Positions 10,877 through 20,453 of a stretch of DNA of 29,427 nucleotides are shown piece after piece (within the stretch, counting starts at the first letter, position 1; every line of letters starts with the position of its first letter). The notes under the pieces are model-generated. The model did no database searches. It saw only the letters and a list, made by a program, of their open reading frames with translations, and had not been told where the DNA came from. Location of the stretch: NCBI GenBank assembly GCA_002633005.1, contig NMRA01001293.1, positions 1 through 29,427 of the forward strand, read 5' to 3'. Made by a program: the position numbers and the translations under genes. This DNA comes from Phoronis australis. Its lineage: Eukaryota; Phoronida; Phoronidae.

Positions 10877-12497
10877 GAACTAGAAAGATTATTGTCACGG
10901 CGTGACAATAATGGACTCTGCGCGTGCGTATTAAAGGAATTGTTATGGGAAGTTACTGACAGCAATCCCGTTTACCCAATTATGAAAAGAAATTCTTTAA
11001 AACTGTAGGAGTAATTACATGCTAATGTTTTGATGACCTTTCCACTAACTGACCTCTTCCGGTGCATTATGAACCCCAGTGAGGGAATATTTGTGCAACC
11101 AATTTAAAGTATAGTTAATGCTAAGAATCACAGATGTTTTGCTTTAAGCACTTAAGAATACAACATGAATTAATTGGTCAAACTTTCAGAAGAAAAATGC
11201 ACCTAATGACCCCATGGATGCACCAAATGACCCAAAAATTTAGAATTCAAACTCAATTGCGTTTAGTAAACAGATATATAATTTTGAAGTCTCTAGCTCA
11301 AAATTTTAATTTTGCACTCAATGACCTTTGACCTATTTTTTCTGATTGGTTAGGCCTATTGCGTAGTTAAGTAGGTTGTTCAATTGGCATGTTGAGATAC
11401 GCTAGTGTGCTGAAATTGAAATGAATTCCTTGAAAAACGTAAGAGATATAATTTTTTGAATGTTAACTGACCTTTGCACTAATTGACCCTATCCGGTGCA
11501 TTATAGGCGTCTTTAGGAGAATTATTGCAAAGCCCATGGAAAATGTGTGTAATGCTGAGAATCACAGTTGTCTAACGGTTGATACATCAGTGTACTTGGA
11601 GAATGAAAAGGTCAAATTTTCAGAAGAAAAATGTACCTAATGACCCCATGTTTGCACTAAATGACCTGAAACTTTGGATTCAAATTGAATTATCTGTGCC
11701 AATCAGAACTGTGAATTTGAAGTGTCTAGCTCAAAATTTTAGTTTGCACCTAATGACCTTTCACCTGTTTAACCTGATTGGATGACCCAATTGCTTAGAA
11801 AAGTAATTTTTTAAATTGTCATGTTGACTTATACCTGTGCGCTGAAATTGAAAAGAATTCTTTGAAAAACGTTAGAGATATAACATTTTGAACGTTACAT
11901 GACCTTTGCACTAATTGACCTTATCCGGTGCATTTTAAGCATCTTTAGGAGAATTATAACAAAGCCCATGGAAAATGTGTTTAACGCTGAGAATCACAGT
12001 TGCCTAACGGTTGACACATCTGAATACTTGCTGATTGAAAAGTTCAAATTTTCAGAAGAAAAATGCACCTAATGACCCCATGTTTACACTAAATGACCTG
12101 AAACTTTGGATTCCGATTTGATTTACCTGTGGCAATCAGACCTGTTAATTTGAAGTGTCTAGCTCAAATTTTAGTTTGCACCTAATGACCTTTGACCTGT
12201 TTCACCTGATTGGATGACCCGATTACTTAGAAAAGTAATTTTTTGAATTGTCATGTTGACCTTTACCTGTGCAACGAATTTGAAAAAGATAGCTTTAAAA
12301 CTGAAGGAGGAGTAGCATTTTGAAAATTATATGACCTTTGCACCAAATGACCCCTTCCGGTGCAATATGGAATATGATTATATAATCAATCAAAATTTAT
12401 TTACTATCAAAGGTCATATGCTGAATTTAAAGACCGTACCTGCACCCAATTTGGAGTTATTAAGCCTCAAAGTTGGTCGGAAGAAGAATAAGAAGAA
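10877..12497. repeat. Satellite block B: tandem copy of block A
   Basis: This block repeats block A from the same GAACTAGAAAG start to the same AAGAAGAATAAG end, with a 1605-1618-bp period. Its landmarks are at 11034, 11468, 11900 and 12332 (spacings 434, 432 and 432). The four sub-units appear in the same order as in block A, so the duplication is of the whole four-unit block. Confidence 0.9.
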
Positions 12498-12620
12498 TAA
12501 GAATAAGAATAAGAATAAGAAGAATAAGAATAAAATTGAAGAAAACCCAGGAACAACAGTACTCTGCGCTTACACGCGCAGAGTAATAAGAATAAGAATA
12601 AGAATAAGAATAAGAATAAA
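12489..12620. repeat. (AATAAG)n-type microsatellite in two patches
   Basis: Runs of AATAAG with a few AAGAAG variants occupy 12489-12531 and 12587-12620. They join satellite block B to the hairpin array. The Lys/Asn-rich frame across them is an artefact. Confidence 0.85.
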
Positions 12621-12788
12621 ATTGAAGAAAACCCAGGAACAACAGTACTCTGCGCTTACACGCGCAGAGTAATAAAATTGAAGAAAACCCAGGAACAACA
12701 GGACTCTGCGCTTACACGCGCAGAGTAATAAAATTGAAGAAAACCCAGGAACAACAGTACTCTGCGCTTACACGCGCAGAGTAATAAC
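12535..12788. repeat. 56-bp tandem array, each unit with a GC-rich hairpin
   Basis: Four units begin ATTGAAGAAAACCCAGGAAC at 12535, 12621, 12677 and 12733. Spacing is 56 bp, or 86 where the microsatellite intervenes. Each ends with ACTCTGCGC, a six-base loop TTACAC and GCGCAGAGT. The first hairpin is 12560-12585 with 10-bp arms. The units are nearly identical, so the array is recent. Confidence 0.9.
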
Positions 12789-12790
12789 CT

Positions 12791-12810
12791 AAGACGAGAA
12801 GTTTCGTCTT
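12791..12810. repeat. Small hairpin after the array
   Basis: The 7-bp arms AAGACGA and TCGTCTT flank GAAGTT, immediately after the last array unit and the bases TAATAACCT. Confidence 0.6.
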
Positions 12811-13236
12811 GATTAAAGACCTGAGCTCAATGGTTCATTCTAGTTCAAACACTACACTCACTCGCCATGAAGATGCGGAGATTTGGATCTAGATGACTCA
12901 TAATGGTAAATGGCAATGAATTATATCTGTAAATGTATTTTTCTGTGCTCTGCCGAGACAGAAGTATCAAAATATTGAGCACTGTCCGGTAATTGCCGCG
13001 GCCTCCTACAACGCAAGTTCGATTGGCAGCAAATCAACACCAGCCATTAACATGGAAAGCGGTAAAAGAAAACATGAAAAGAATCCTACGCTGACACCTT
13101 AACTGGTCGAGATTGGGCAACTCGACCGGTTTGCGCTCAACAGACAGGTCAAAGAAACCATGCTGTTGTGGCTAATTAAATCGCTTCATACTGCTGATGT
13201 TATCGTTCACTAGATAATGAGACCATCATAAACACA
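12811..13236. other. Intron 1: no feature seen
   Basis: Unique-looking sequence without a supported gene or repeat. Confidence 0.4.
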
Positions 13237-13432
13237 TTGGAAGTGACCATAATAGGTTATCCCACATACATAGGAATACTACTCCGACATCCTTTCTCGA
13301 ATTCATCTGGCAATGTCGCAACTTCACCTTCGGTCTCGTTGGGACATTCCCAGATGAAATGAATTCTCGATAGGATATGGCAGTGGTATTCCTATGTATG
13401 TGGGATAACCTATTCATATCTTGCCTTCCAAT
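13237..13432. repeat. Foldback (hairpin) element of 196 bp
   Basis: The two halves are inverted copies with about 85-bp arms around a ~20-bp centre. The outermost bases pair as ATTGGAAG with CTTCCAAT, allowing small indels. A 29-bp stretch is perfect: 13251-13279 pairs with 13386-13414. The inner arms (AATTCATCTGG with CCAGATGAAATGAATTC) have diverged. It fits a foldback MITE; a hairpin small-RNA precursor is an alternative. Confidence 0.85.
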
Positions 13433-13967
13433 TTCGTTAGGATGACTCTGAAGGTGCTAGAGCTAAAATTACGTGCAATTAGGGCTTTAAATTAACATTT
13501 GTTGAATCACACCTAAAGTCTACATTTGTGTTTGCCTATTCGCTTGGATGTCACCTGTTTAACGTTTTGGAACTAGTCAACTAAATTTAAAGAGTTGAAC
13601 TTAAAAAGAATGATAATAACTTGGCCATATTTACGTATCCCTTTAAATTATTATTACCAGGCAAAGACACTGGTCAATTTTAATATTTCTCAGCTCTCCG
13701 GTAGCGTTAAATGGGAAAAGAAAGTTTTTGACGTACATCCAATAATCCAAACTTTTGTAAAAGTTTCAGGTGCTGAAATGCCCCCGTGGTTACATGAATG
13801 GGAATAAATCTAAGACTCGCGAAATTTTTGCTGTGACTGGGCATTTTTATTTCTATGGGCAGTTCCAATTCGCGTCATAATAATGCCGGAGACGTCACCC
13901 TTAACACCCCAACCGTATTTTCATGTTAAGTATGGCGTTATGGTAAAATCTGTCGCACGTTATTATT
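13433..13967. other. Intron 1: no feature seen
   Basis: A 70-codon frame at 13595-13807 is unremarkable, and no domain is recognised. Confidence 0.4.
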
Positions 13968-14637
13968 TTTATCGTAATCTATTTTGCCCGGGGTACGCCA
14001 CGAGCTATGTTGCAGAGTAAAACAAGAGGAGGATTGCGAATATTGTCATTTATTATGACGTAGATATATAAAACTAACTAAGACTCTGCAAGATGGGCAT
14101 GGACAAAACGCCCACGGTCGTGTACACTGAATAGCCCCGAAAGAGGCAACAAAACAAAAGAACCGCCTGAAGGGCTTAAAGGAAAAGTACAGAACATGAA
14201 CACAAAACTTGAAAAAACCTAACAGGAAACCGACACCCGGGATGGGGGGTGGGGAAAAATGCAGAGAACGAATGTAGGTCTTTTAGACGACGAGGTAGGT
14301 GGCTGAATGAGAGACCACGTTGAACTGAACAAAGGAAATATAGGCGACCAATCAGGAGTCGCGTAGAGAAATGTATGAATACAAAAGTAGGCCCTTGAGG
14401 CTATAAATAGAGATGAGTAATGCAAAATAAACCCTAAGGACTGGTATCAAAATAAAGAGACAAGTGTCAAAATAATGACGATAAATGCATTTAACAAGTT
14501 AAATTTAATTTATCGTAATCTATTTTGCCCGGGCAACGCCACGAGCTATGTTGCAGAGTAAAACAAGAGGAGGATTGCGAATATTGTCATTTATTATGAC
14601 GTAAATATATAAAACTAACTAAGACTCTGCAAGATGG
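13968..14637. mobile_element. Element bounded by 129-bp direct repeats
   Basis: 13968-14096 and 14509-14637 are direct repeats differing at only about three positions. They enclose 412 bp of unrelated sequence. Each repeat contains a TATA-like ATATATAAAAC. The arrangement resembles a miniature LTR element (TRIM-like). However, the repeats do not start TG and end CA, no tRNA primer site or polypurine tract is clear, and the interior encodes nothing recognisable. A simple segmental duplication is the alternative. High identity implies youth. Confidence 0.55.
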
Positions 14638-15541
14638 TTAAAGTCACAATAATTAAATAATCTGTTTGAAATGAAACATTACTGTTATTTGTTGAGAATT
14701 AGTCAGTGTTGCAAAACAGTGATTGCTGCCAGTGTGACAAAAAACATAACGCTGTCGTTGATTTACGGCATTGAAAAACCTATGTTTGAGCATGATTTTC
14801 AATTTCAAATAACATATAAGTTCATTTGGAAATTGTTGATTTTGCGTTGAATTTTATTATTTTGCGTTCAGTAATAGCACGCTACATCAAAGTTCGCTGG
14901 GGTATTACATCCAAGCCCAAGTGCAGACATTAGGTGTGACCGGTGACGTAAACTATTTCGAATTTATTAAAGGAAACAGTTCTTATCTTAGACTGTTCTT
15001 GTCAACTGAACTTATTTCAAAATCTCGCGAACAGTATTTTCAATAAAGAAATGCAGTGGGGTAACCGCGGCTTAGAAATTGACGCGCTTTTGACAAAGAA
15101 ATAACGAAATCGTGAGCTATGATTAAAGTGGCCAAAATTTGACAACGAAATTAATCCGTTTTTGAAAGGATTTTAATATTTAATCTAATTAGAGGGAATT
15201 TTTCAGTAAAACATTCAATTTTCAAGTTTTGTAAGAAGTGTCTTTGATTAGGGGAATGTAACGGAAATTCTAATTCGGTGACCCCGAAATTTTGGCGTAT
15301 TAATAGCAAGATAAGACCATAGCACAAAATAGGAAAACTAACAAAATCAAACCATCAAATACAATTGCCTCGGACCCCTGAAATAAAAAATCACGGCGTA
15401 TTTATTTTGTGTATATGAATGGATATAGAAAATACAGGTACATACAAATCCAATTGAGTCAGGGATTAGATAGCTATGAATAACTGTAAATATGCTCATA
15501 AATAATCGAAACAAACAGAAGACAATTATGTTTCATTTTAG
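14638..15541. other. Intron 1, end: no feature beyond the acceptor
   Basis: AT-rich sequence leading to the splice acceptor TTCATTTTAG at 15541. Confidence 0.45.
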
Positions 15542-17879
15542 GTGTAGCAGCAAATAATACATCATCTACTTCAGCATACGGCTTAGAAACTGGAACTACA
15601 AAGGATAATAGTCTATCGTCCACAAAAGCTTCAGCGGCATCAACCACGTCTACGAACGAAGCTACATCTGGAAGTAGAATAGATGCTAGTCTATCAACCA
15701 CAATAGCTTCTGCGACATCAACCACATCTACGGACAACACTACATCTGGAAATACAATAGCTTCAGCGGCATCAGCCACCTCTACGGACGATGCTACATC
15801 TGGAAGTACAAACGATGCTAGATTATCAACCACAAAACCTTCAGTAACATCAATCACCTCTACGGACGACGCTACATCTGGAAGTACAAATGATGCTAGC
15901 TTATCAACCGCAATTGTTTCAGCGGCATCAACCACCTCTACGAACGACGCTACATCTGGAAGTACAATAGATGCTAGTCTATCAACCACAATAGCTTCTG
16001 CGACATCAACCACATCTACGGACAACACTTCATCTGGAAATACAATAGCTTCAGTCGCATCAACCACCTCTACGGACGATCCTACATTGGAAAAGACGAA
16101 AAGTGATAGTCTATCAACCACAAAAGCTTCAGTGGCATCAACCACCTATACGGACGACAATACATCTGGAAGTACAAATGATGCTAGCTTATCAACCGCA
16201 ATAGCTTCAGCGGCATCAACCACCTCTACGAACGACGCTACATCTGGAAGTGCAATAGATGCTAGTCTATCAACCACAAAAGCTGCAGTGGCATCAACCA
16301 CCTCTAAATACGATTCTACATCCGGAAGTGCAAACGATGTTAGCTTATCAACCCCAATAGGTTCAGCGACATCAACCACCTCTACGAGCGACGCTACATC
16401 TGGAAGTACAATAGATGCTAGTCTATCAACCACAATAGCTTCTGCGACATCAACCACCTCTTCGGACGATGCTACATCTGGAAGTACGAATGGTGATAGT
16501 CTATCAACCACAAAAGCTTCAGCGGCATCAACCNNNNNNNNNNNNNNNNNNNNNNNNNNNNNNNNNNNNNNNNNNNNNNNNNNNNNNNNNNNNNNNNNNN
16601 NNNNNNNNNNNNNNNNNNNNNNNNNNNNNNNNNNNNNNNNNNNNNNNNNNNNNNNNNNNNNNNNNNNNNNNNNNNNNNNNNNNNNNNNNNNNNNNNNNNN
16701 NNNNNNNNNNNNNNNNNNNNNNNNNNNNNNNNNNNNNNNNNNNNNNNNNNNNNNNNNNNNNNNNNNNNNNNNNNNNNNNNNNNNNNNNNNNNNNNNNNNN
16801 NNNNNNNNNNNNNNNNNNNNNNNNNNNNNNNNNNNNNNNNNNNNNNNNNNNNNNNNNNNNNNNNNNNNNNNNNNNNNNNNNNNNNNNNNNNNNNNNNNNN
16901 NNNNNNNNNNNNNNNNNNNNNNNNNNNNNNNNNNNNNNNNNNNNNNNNNNNNNNNNNNNNNNNNNNNNNNNNNNNNNNNNNNNNNNNNNNNNNNNNNNNN
17001 NNNNNNNNNNNNNNNNNNNNNNNNNNNNNNNNNNNNNNNNNNNNNNNNNNNNNNNNNNNNNNNNNNNNNNNNNNNNNNNNNNNNNNNNNNNNNNNNNNNN
17101 NNNNNNNNNNNNNNNNNNNNNNNNNNNNNNNNNNNNNNNNNNNNNNNNNNNNNNNNNNNCAAACGACGCTACATCTGGAAGTACAATAGATGCTAGTCTA
17201 TCAACCACAATAGCTTCAGCCGCATCAACTACCTCTGCGGACGATACTACATCTGGAAGGACGAATGATGATAGTCTATCAACCACAAAAGCTTCAGTGG
17301 CACCAACCTCCTCTACGGACGACGCTATATCGGGAAGCACAAAGGATGCTAGTCTATCGACAACATTAGCTTCAGCTGCATCAACCACTTCCGAGGACGA
17401 TTATACATCTGGAAGTACAAAGGACTCTAGTGTATCAACTACAACCGCTTCAGCAGTATCAGTTATCTTTACGGACCACTCTACATCTGGAACTACGAAT
17501 GGTGATAGTCTATCAACCACAAAAGCTTCAGGGGCATCAATAACCTCTACGAACGACGCTACTTCTGGAAGTACAAATGATGCTAATTTATCAACCACAA
17601 AAGCTTTAGCGACATCACCCACCTCTATGGAAGACTCTACAACCGCATCAACCACTTTTGAAGGCGACTTAACTTCTGAGATTACGACTGGTGATAGTCC
17701 ATCATCTACTGTACCTGGTGTGTCCTCCACGGAAACGTTTAGTGCTTCGACATCTGATGGCGGTTCAACTCCCTCAATTTCCTCACTTGTCAGTTCCAGT
17801 ACAGCAAAACCAAGCCCCACTAAACTATCAAGCACCACTACGTCGAAACCACTGACTCCTTCAAAAAATGTTATATTAG
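15542..17879 (+). CDS. Mucin exon 2: Ser/Thr-rich tandem-repeat domain
   Basis: This single giant exon is open throughout and encodes the O-glycosylated domain. The acceptor is TTCATTTTAG at 15532-15541. The donor at 17880 is GTTTGT, and both ends are phase 1. After a lead of about 40 residues it holds 26-residue (78-bp) repeats. A typical unit begins ATSGSTNDAS, continues LSTTKASAAS and closes TTSTDD. About twelve units precede the assembly gap (16534-17159) and about six follow it, decaying near 17640. The last 80 residues are a non-repetitive Ser/Thr/Pro-rich stalk. Ser and Thr make up about half the residues. Asp is regular and proline nearly absent from the repeats, unlike many mucin PTS domains. 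Frame is mod 1 before the gap and mod 2 after it, so the stated gap length is not exact. Long open frames on the opposite strand are by-products of the repeat's codon pattern. Confidence 0.9.
15661..17650 (+). repeat. 78-bp coding minisatellite (26-residue mucin repeats)
   Basis: Unit starts fall at 15661, 15739, 15793, 15871, 15949, 16027, 16081, 16159, 16237, 16315, 16393 and 16471 before the gap. After the gap they fall at 17168, 17246, 17324, 17402, 17480 and 17558. Spacing is 78 bp except for two 54-bp units (15739-15792 and 16027-16080), which lack the same eight codons. All spacings are multiples of three. Variation in copy number between individuals is expected for such arrays but is not visible here. 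Confidence 0.92.
16534..17159. other. Assembly gap of 626 N inside the repeat exon
   Basis: The run of N replaces part of the coding minisatellite. Flanking frames are incompatible with 626 bases: the true length must be 1 modulo 3 for the protein to stay open, whereas 626 is 2 modulo 3. The figure is therefore an estimate and the real array could be longer or shorter. Confidence 0.95.
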
Positions 17880-19559
17880 GTTTGTAATAAGTTCTTTGAT
17901 ATTTCTGTGGACAGACCAGTGTCTTACTCATTGCCGCGATGATAAGACTGATATTTCTCGAACAAACATTCCATCGCTTTAAACTTATTAGGCTAAAATT
18001 TCTTTGTCTGAACTGAAATATTTTGTCTCATCGGCGATCCTTTCGTGAACGTCCGCGAGCAATTCCTGAAAACATTTGACCTCAACCTATTGAAAGAAAT
18101 GATCGCGAGTATTGCTACACTTGTGTGTAATCCATGTAGTTTTTTGGAAAATTCTGAAATTTGGGGCGCACTCATTTCGAGTTGACTTCTTTGTAAAATT
18201 ACCTCTTTCTTTGCCAGCCTTTTATTTCTTTGCTCTACTAAGTCAGAAATTATTAGAGCTGTCACATCCTACAACTAAAGATCCAGGTGTGCTTAAGTGT
18301 AAAGTATTGTTTCCCATCACATCGTTTAGATGCCACCAAGTTATCTCTGATGTCACTGGATGGCCTTCAACTGACAGTTATCCCCCAGTGCGTTTAAAAA
18401 AACACATCAGTGACTTCATGGAAGTTTTGTCGTAGATAAAAAACCCAAAAGAATTCACAATAACACGAGAAAAGCTTTAGACGGCACAATTTTAGGGTTG
18501 AACAAGTCGTAGAAGAATTGTGGTAACACTGTCTGGTTTTTGAGACCAGATTCAGGCACGTGAAATTTTTCTGGGACATTGATATGCTAAAATTTGCTGT
18601 TTTAAAAAGGTACGTGCCGCAATTTTAAATTAGAGACAAAGGTGGTGTTTAATAACAACAATTAAAACACAATAGACGACTTACTTTCTATGATTTTCAA
18701 GCGTACTCTTTCTCTGGTTCCGCGTTTAATTTTAATTTGTTCCATTTAACCGTAGCAGTCAGTATGAGACTCGGCTGTTGTGCCTTGGCTCATCCTGCGT
18801 ACAAAAGTCATGCCCGCATGTTGACTTAATTTGCAGGCACCAGTATGTGTTCCGCACACCTAGCTTCTTGCGATAAGGACAAGACCTCGCAAGTCATTGC
18901 AGAACCAAAGTGAAAATTGAGTCTATCCTAGCAAAAGGATGGCCACTGAAGTGACTTAAAGGCGAGGTTGATGTGTTGAATTATGGGAGTAAATTCGCTG
19001 TCTCCGTTTCATAAGGGACTTTTAATCTCCGAGTGCAAACTACATCTATTTTATTGTTATCTAACGAACTCATCCCAGGATTGTTGTCAAAATTACGAGA
19101 AGTGTTCGTAAACAATTCAAATGGACTTCAATGATCAACCTGGTTCACCGTGAAATACACATGCACAGTATTTTGCACCAATCAGCTTTAGAGATTCCCA
19201 AAAGTGACGCTTGGATATGCAATTTAGGACAAGTTGTTTTCCATGAAATTTGTGTATTAAACCACCTAATACTTGTTTACTGAGATGTCCCGTGTCTGGG
19301 TTGAGCATGATAAATGCGTGGGAAATCCTATTTTGATCGCCTGTTGTGCTTAAACCAGCGGAACAATTCAACGTAATTTCCAAACCGTGAGAAGTTACAT
19401 GAAAAAAGCATGCTCGCATTTTACTTTGCCTTTCATGGAAGGAGCTCCAGTTTATAACTCTCAGTTTATCAGACTACCAGTTAGGAACAGAATTTACAAA
19501 TGTATTTATACTTAACAGGATCAAGTGTGCAGGAACTATATTTATGTTTCCTTTCACAG
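17880..19559. other. Intron 2: no gene seen
   Basis: The donor GTTTGT is at 17880 and the acceptor at 19559. Frames at 17993-18265, 18112-18435 and 19135-19419 show no recognisable domain. The last (minus strand, 94 codons) could be an old repeat. Confidence 0.45.
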
Positions 19560-19675
19560 GAGATACAAAGGTGAACGTCTCGACAGATTTCAAGCTCGAC
19601 GGAACATTTAATACAACCCTTCGCAACGACCTGTCGCCTCTTTTTAAGATTTACAAAAACGACATTGAGAAAAAG
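19560..19675 (+). CDS. Mucin exon 3: N-terminal part of the SEA domain
   Basis: The acceptor is CCTTTCACAG (ends 19559) and the donor is AAG/GTTAGA at 19676. It enters in phase 1 and leaves in phase 0. The 39 residues begin DTKVNVSTDFKLDGTFN and run on through TTLRNDLSPLFKIYK to end in NDIEKK. This matches the start of SEA domains: a beta strand, a conserved Phe-Asn pair, then the first helix leading to a Tyr/Phe. SEA domains are extracellular modules of about 110-120 residues common in membrane mucins and other glycosylated surface proteins. Identification is by pattern reading, not a profile search. Confidence 0.8.
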
Positions 19676-19981
19676 GTTAGAAACGATTGATTAACGATTA
19701 CTACTGATTTTCCATAGAACTATTTTATAAAGAGAATAGTCTACTAAGTGAATTTGTTATACTTTTGTGGATGACCGAGGTCTTAATTACAATGTTTGTG
19801 CAAATGCAATGTGATAGAATTAATACTTCAATTTATGGTGGAGATTGCCTGCACGGCATTACACATGGGATTTAGTCTTTTCTATATCCACTATTTTCGT
19901 AGTAAGAATCTAATGTGTACCAATATGTTTAAACGGTGTTTATCATTCCGATACACATCAACGCTATACGTATCGTTTCAG

Positions 19982-20273
19982 TTGTTCAACCAATTTAAAA
20001 ACTCGATTCCATCTATAGAGGAAGTCATCGTCTTCAGATTTGAAAACGGCAGCATCAAAGCTTTGTATAAGTTGGTATTATCGCTGAAGACACTTCTGGA
20101 AAGCGCGGGAAGTAATTTTGTCTCTGGCATTCCGGACAAAGACGGTCTGAAAAAACAATTACAAAGGATTTCGAACGTTGTTCAAAACCTGTCTGGGGAA
20201 TTTCAAGTCGACGGAAAGAGCATGTCAGCATTATCAGCAACAGAGATTGACGTAGAAAAATATACTGAGCAAG
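19982..20273 (+). CDS. Mucin exon 4: C-terminal part of the SEA domain and linker
   Basis: The acceptor is TATCGTTTCAG (ends 19981) and the donor is AG/GTAAAG at 20274. It enters in phase 0 and leaves in phase 1. It encodes 97 residues. The stretch VIVFRFENGSIKALYKLVL is the SEA core strand pair, and its GS dipeptide sits where SEA domains self-cleave (G/S followed by hydrophobic residues). The next residues, I-K-A, depart from the usual run of valines, so cleavage is possible but unproven. The rest is helix-rich (KDGLKKQLQRISNVVQNLSG) and ends as a linker DVEKYTEQ into the Cys-rich exon. There are no cysteines in this exon, as usual for SEA. Confidence 0.85.
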
Positions 20274-20411
20274 GTAAAGTATTGCTTTATTTAAACACAA
20301 AGCACTTACTCAGTTTCATATACAATATCAGATCCTTCCGTGTTCTTGTAAAATGATTTTGAAAGGATTTGATTAGCGTTTTGAAGTTGTGCCCTTTACC
20401 ATTTTCATCGT

Positions 20412-20453
<42 letters not shown>

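Larger units (their letters stand above)
9272..10879. repeat. Satellite block A: four ~432-bp units
   Basis: A landmark TGACCTTT[C/G]CACTAA (last unit CACCAA), followed by TCCGGTGCA, recurs at 9426, 9860, 10291 and 10714 (spacings 434, 431 and 423). Shared internal words include TCTAGCTCAAAATTTTA, AGAAAAATGCACCTAATGAC and GAATTCCTTGAAAAACG. The block opens with GAACTAGAAAG and a palindrome at 9283-9305, and ends with GGAAGAAGAATAAGAAGAA. Confidence 0.9.

Noticed and set aside
12331-12672. Lys/Asn- and Arg/Ile-rich frame over the AATAAG repeats.
   Set aside because: It is low-complexity translation of a microsatellite and satellite with no domain.
9272-12788. A CRISPR-like array reading of the regularly spaced repeats.
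   Set aside because: Units are far too long, spacers are not unique, and the context is an intron of a eukaryotic gene.
13968-14637. Calling the direct-repeat element a true LTR retrotransposon.
   Set aside because: No TG/CA ends, primer-binding site, polypurine tract or gag/pol coding is visible.
16469-16531. Alternative plus-strand start reading MLHLEVRMVIVYQPQ.
   Set aside because: It is out of frame with the repeats before the gap and only appears joined to the downstream frame because the N run has an arbitrary length.
15474-17931. Long open frames on the minus strand across the mucin repeats (Val/Asp/Ala-rich).
   Set aside because: They mirror the 78-bp repeat whose period is a multiple of three, so an open antisense frame is automatic. 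They lack splice sites, domains and a start, while the plus strand fits a full gene.
19135-19419. 94-codon minus-strand frame in intron 2.
   Set aside because: No domain is recognised and there is no supporting promoter or splice pattern. It could be an old repeat but cannot be supported.
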